64,000 bases of DNA from Colius striatus (taxonomy: Eukaryota; Chordata; Aves; Coliiformes; Coliidae). The stretch spans positions 15,577,895 to 15,641,894 of the forward strand of contig NC_084767.1 in the NCBI RefSeq assembly GCF_028858725.1. Reading direction: 5' to 3'. Position 1 is the stretch's first letter. Each line of letters begins with the position of its first letter. The position numbers were made by a program, and so were the translations under genes. Below are positions 59,553-64,000 of the stretch, one piece after another. Under the pieces are notes generated by a model. It saw only the letters and a program-made list of their open reading frames with translations, did not search any database and was not told where the DNA came from.

Positions 59553-62500
59553 ACCAGCCACTGCCAGGGACTGGGACAGGCAGCAGCTTGGTGAAGTCAC
59601 AGGGGAGGATGAGCTGCTTTGCTAGCTCCCCTGTCCATGACTATGTGTGGGAATCTGATGAAAACAGACAGGAATTTAGCCCCTGTTTTAACCTGGGGCT
59701 GTCCTTCTGCTTGATATGGTTTTGGCTGTGGCCTCAAGCTTTACATGATTACAACCCCATCTTAACAAGCATCTTGTTCTCACCTGCTGTAAATGAGGTT
59801 GCTTCTTAATTATTTGTGTGACTTGGAAGTGGCAGGAGCATAGAAAAAGGTTGTCAGGCTTTGATGTTAGCAAAATGTAAGCTGTGATTACATAAACAAG
59901 CAGAATAAATTGTAGTTAAAGACCTCACAAGTGATTGCCATGTTCTGGCCTCTCAAACCGTGTAGATGATTCCTTGTATCCATCCTGTATTTTGGGAGGA
60001 TTCTTGTCCCTGCTTACTTCCTCTGTGTAAATGAACATCAAACTCTGCTGCATCGAATCTGTTAGTTTGCTTCAATATCATTAATTTGCTTTCTTTATGT
60101 TGTCCATGTGTTGTAGAAAATAACAACAGTATACAATAAAAGTAACACTTCTCTGAAAAATGTCAGCATTCTTGCTTTTTAAAAAATTTAAATTAGCAAA
60201 AAAACCCAGTCTCTTTTAGCAGCTTCTCACTTTGCAGATATGAGCTGTGGCTCAAAGATATCCTTGGTGTGTGAGTGCCACGAGCAAATACTGTGGTTAT
60301 TTTTGGAAAACATATTTCCTGTCAATCATTTTTTGGATAAAGCTCTATTCTAACAGGATTTGACCTAATGTAATGTTTTGCTGCATATACTAATATACAT
60401 CCTACTAACAGTCAGTATCACAGAGCAAGAGGATCTTAGTATTGAGTCTCAATTCTGTTGAAGATGAGGGAAAAATCTTTTGTTGATTTAAGCACACATC
60501 ATATATAGCTCCAAGTCTCCAAGAGGGACAGACTAAGTAGCATGTGCACTTGAATACTAAGAATGAGTTCTGGTGTGTCAATTTAGGAGTAGATAAATAA
60601 GGAAAATAAGTAAAGAAAAATAAGGCAATTTTTATTTTGCATAGAGCAGCTGCATGAAGTAGGTCTGCACCTGGAGGCAAAGGGTCTGGGTCTTGCAGCA
60701 CAGGTGTAAATCACTATATTCAGTGGTTCTGTGCAGAATGGTCCTCAGTTCATACATGAAGCAGGAGACACTCAGGCTTTTTGGCCCATTAGTGCACAGC
60801 TGGTCAGCTTGCTCCTCAGTGTGAATCAGAGAACAGCTCTGAAAGCTGCTGTTTGCACTCAGCAAGTTGCTGCCTGTTGGTGTGAACTGAAAATAGCCAC
60901 TTTTCCATCTGCTGGGCTCCATCAGGGCCTCTCCATCCTGCCTCGCTTGCATCATTCAGGAGGAGAAGGAAGGGAAATAGACATTTGAGATGAAGGCTCT
61001 TCCTGACTCCAGGCCCTCTGGGTGGGAAGGAGAATAGGGGCCCCTTCCTCCCCAGCTTATGTCCATGGGTGACATACAGCAGTGCTAGTGTCCTCTGGGA
61101 TAGGTTTGTACTGACTGATGCAGCATTATATAGAAATACCTATGTTTCTAAGGGCTATTTCTAAGACCAGCGTTGCTTTCTGTGCAAACCCAGTGAGCTG
61201 GTAGGATGTCACCGATTTTGGTTCCTGCCCTGACCTCCTAGTTTGTTGTGTGTTCTTGCACACAGCTTTCTGTCTGAAAGATGTAGTGAGATATTTGAAA
61301 AAGGAAACAAAACAACACTTCTGAGTTTTTACTCGTTTTACCCCAGTTTCTTTTCTGAGGTTATTTTTCAGGTCCTGCTACATACCTACTACAGTAAGGG
61401 TGTGGAAGTGCTGATTATTTTAGTGTCCTTTGACCTGCTAAGTAGAGAGCTCTAGGATTGCTCTGTTGAGGAAGGGCAAGTGCTTCAACATAATGGGGAC
61501 GCTTACAGCTTAGTTTGGGTAATCATTTCCTTTGAATCTTACTGAGGAAGGGTTCCTCAAAAAGCAGTGCTGCTGTTTGCTTAAAACCCTACTTCAACTG
61601 ACAAAGAACACTTAAATTCTTACAGTAGTGGAACATGCCATTTCCTTACAATTATTGCCAGTGACTCTGCAATCTGGTGGTTTCTGCAGGGACACAAGTG
61701 TTGCGCTCCAGATGATGCTGGGCTGCTCTGTGCTAAGGAGTCCTCAGTTCTTTGCCTAAGAAGCATCAGCTCTGGCATTTCTCCATTGCAGAGCCTACAT
61801 GAAATTAAACATTTGAGAGCTACCACAAGGGAGGGGAGTTGAAAATTAATTCAGGAATTGGAAGATAGAAGGAAAGGACAGAAGAAATGACAGTCATTAT
61901 CTGGAGTGATATTGAATTGCTCTTTGTCTCTTGGTTACTGGAGAGAGCAAAAGCTCTGGGCATAGCTCATTTACTATTTAACAAGCATATCTGTATGTAC
62001 ATATGCTTTACCTTAGGCAAGCTTATGGAACTATTAGTAAAAGCTTTTAAGCTGTCAAGTCAAATCTGCCCGAGCTAGCAATGGGCAAATTCATTGCCTT
62101 TGCTTGTCTTCGCCAAACATGGACATCATCTGAGTTTCTGCTTGGTGTCTTTCTGTGCATCTCTCATTCTGCCCTTGTGTTTGTGACCATCCCTGTGGCT
62201 TTGCTCCTGAGCTACGTAGATACCTGAGAGGTGGGTGCTGTGGGCTGCTGCCTTGCAAGGGCGCAGCTCTGCTCTGAGCACATGGGGCAAGGAGAGTTGT
62301 TTGCAGTAGTGTCTGGGAAAGAAGACTGATCTTCTGAGGGATTTGAATACCCAAGCCCATTAGAGTTTCCTGGGAAGTATCAACTCAGATTCATGCTGGC
62401 ATACTTTGGAAATCTTTTAAAAGTAAGTGCCAAAAATCAATGTATTGCAAGACTCCCAGCATGTAATTCTGAACCCATTAGGAGAACTGTATTAATTTTG

Positions 62501-64000
62501 AAAAGAATCTTTCCATTTTAAATATTACTTTGAATGTATTTTGAACTTGTGTATCAGCCAGAAGGGGAACAATTAAATCAAAGGAAAGATTACTTTTTGT
62601 TTCTTTAATTGTGATGGATTGAATCACATGCTGAAGGAGAATATCTACAAAGTGTATCTAAGTGCAGAAGCAAAAATGAAGATTGATCTTAGCTGTTCCA
62701 CTCCCTATGATAAATGTATATTTATGCAATGCATTCCTTTTTGTATCTTGATAATGCTAAGGGCCCACAGTGCATGAATTAATTTTGCTGAGAACTGCAG
62801 TGAGGTTATCTCTGAGCCCGTGTAGGCATGAGAAACCAACCTTTATTCTCAGATCCTGTATATACTAATTTATACTCTCATAATTTAAAAGCTGCATAAG
62901 GGAGAGGAGAAACATCCCAGACTGGATGCATTGCACCAAGCTCTAGTGTAATTCAAGATTCAGAGAACTATCACATGGATATTGCCAGTACTTTCTTCCA
63001 CTGTCAGTGCCATGGGACAGAAACTGGAAGCTGAGGCACATAAGATTTTGTGACAGCCCTAAATTAGACATTGGATTTCTCTTCAAGAGAGTAATTCTTA
63101 GGAAGCAACTTTGAGTGGCTCTCCAGCTGCCCTGCACTGGGGCAAAACTTCTCCTGGGAGTGAAATGTTGACCTAAGAGCTACCTATGCGGGCAATTTGG
63201 AGAGGTAAACCAAAACTAACATTGAGACTGGAAGCAATTCTCTAATCACGATGAGACTGGCTCATCCTGGAGGACTGAGAAGATGATCTAGGAGCCCCAA
63301 ATCTTGAGTGGGGACAAACCTATATGGTCATATTCTGTCCTGGTCCCACTGACCTGCTCTCATCACTGTGCAGGACTGGATGAAAAGCAGTGCAGTGAAA
63401 AGGCTGGGGCTGCAGATTTAGCCTGAATTGTCTTGCCTGAGAATAGTTTATATGGATTTGTGTGATGTATAGACAGTGCTTTAATCCATGCTTCTCCTAC
63501 CACCAGCAGTTAATTGTGATCGTTAACTGCAGGTTCCATAACTGTCCTGCACAACTGCACTAATTGTAAATGATGACATTTCACTACAGGAAAAATCACT
63601 GTTTGCAGAAACACTGCGAAGCTCCAGTAGTCTCTGTGGTGCTCTGTAATGAAAGTGCAGTAGGTGAAAGGGGGAGGGCTCTAACAACTCATGTGATAAC
63701 CCTGCCCTTAATTCAGAGTCCTCTGCCTCCCTGAGCATCTTGCAAGCTGTAAGATTGAAGGACTAGAATCTAAAACCTGCCATAAACTCTGAGTTAAGCA
63801 AGACAAAGGTTGCTTTGGTGCGAATGAAATAGAAGCATCGATTCCCCTTCTCTCTCTCCAGCTACTGGGAATGGAGGTATTCACAGTCTAATTTGCTTGA
63901 TTGTGGAAAACATCTCCCTCCAAATATCCAGTTAGGGATATTTGAATTCCCTAGGGAGCCTGTGAAAGACTGCTGTGCTATGAGCAAGGGTTTTACTGGT

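Larger units (their letters stand above)
42159..64000. other. gene-free stretch upstream of MYOT
   Basis: About 21.8 kb in which I found no exon with homology and convincing splice sites on either strand. Open frames here are short and have no recognisable domains. Contents: two CR1 copies, a CpG island near 58755-58960, a 19-bp tandem repeat near 48650, a (GT)n run near 54735-54752 and small inverted repeats. It should hold the first exon and promoter of long MYOT unless that lies beyond the window. Confidence 0.55.

Noticed and set aside
42159-64000. NPY6R or another neighbour expected near MYOT
   Set aside because: In mammals an NPY6R locus lies close to MYOT, and it would show as a long single-exon receptor frame. 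No such frame occurs here.

Overview
This is nuclear DNA of a bird. Six CR1 retroposon fragments end in the avian ATTCTRTG-type 3' tail, introns are short, and the gene order FAM13B - PKD2L2 - MYOT is the vertebrate block found at human 5q31.2. Genes are split by introns, so I rebuilt them by translating exons, checking GT/AG junctions and testing that codon phase carries across every junction.

Layout. (1) 1-4130, + strand: the last two coding exons and long 3'UTR of FAM13B. (2) 4131-6544: short gap between converging genes, with a CpG island that has no assigned gene. (3) 6545-18250, - strand: complete PKD2L2, 13 coding exons, 703 predicted residues, with a CpG island over the start. (4) About 19.6-42.2 kb, - strand: MYOT (myotilin). 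The exons equivalent to the mammalian protein lie at 20003-31365. (5) 42159-64000: no gene I can support; two CR1 copies, one CpG island, a short tandem repeat and small inverted repeats.

Main discovery. Myotilin here does not begin where mammalian myotilin begins. The codon matching the mammalian start Met is ACA (Thr), and the frame stays open upstream. Five more coding exons lie further upstream (37717-37975, 38566-38685, a 24-nt microexon 39229-39252, 39863-40004, 40551-40613), with a probable 5'UTR exon at 42085-42158. All phases fit. They encode an extra N-terminal Ig domain resembling the palladin/myopalladin Ig that carries a GQLVVFEC-type motif, plus a Ser-rich linker. The predicted long protein is 776 residues with three Ig domains, against 498 residues and two Ig domains in man. 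The simplest reading is that an ancestral palladin-like form survives here and was lost in mammals.

The genes are not an operon-like set. FAM13B is a RhoGAP-family protein, PKD2L2 a polycystin-type TRP channel and MYOT a sarcomeric Z-disc protein. MYOT and PKD2L2 run head-to-tail, about 1.3 kb apart; PKD2L2 and FAM13B converge tail to tail.
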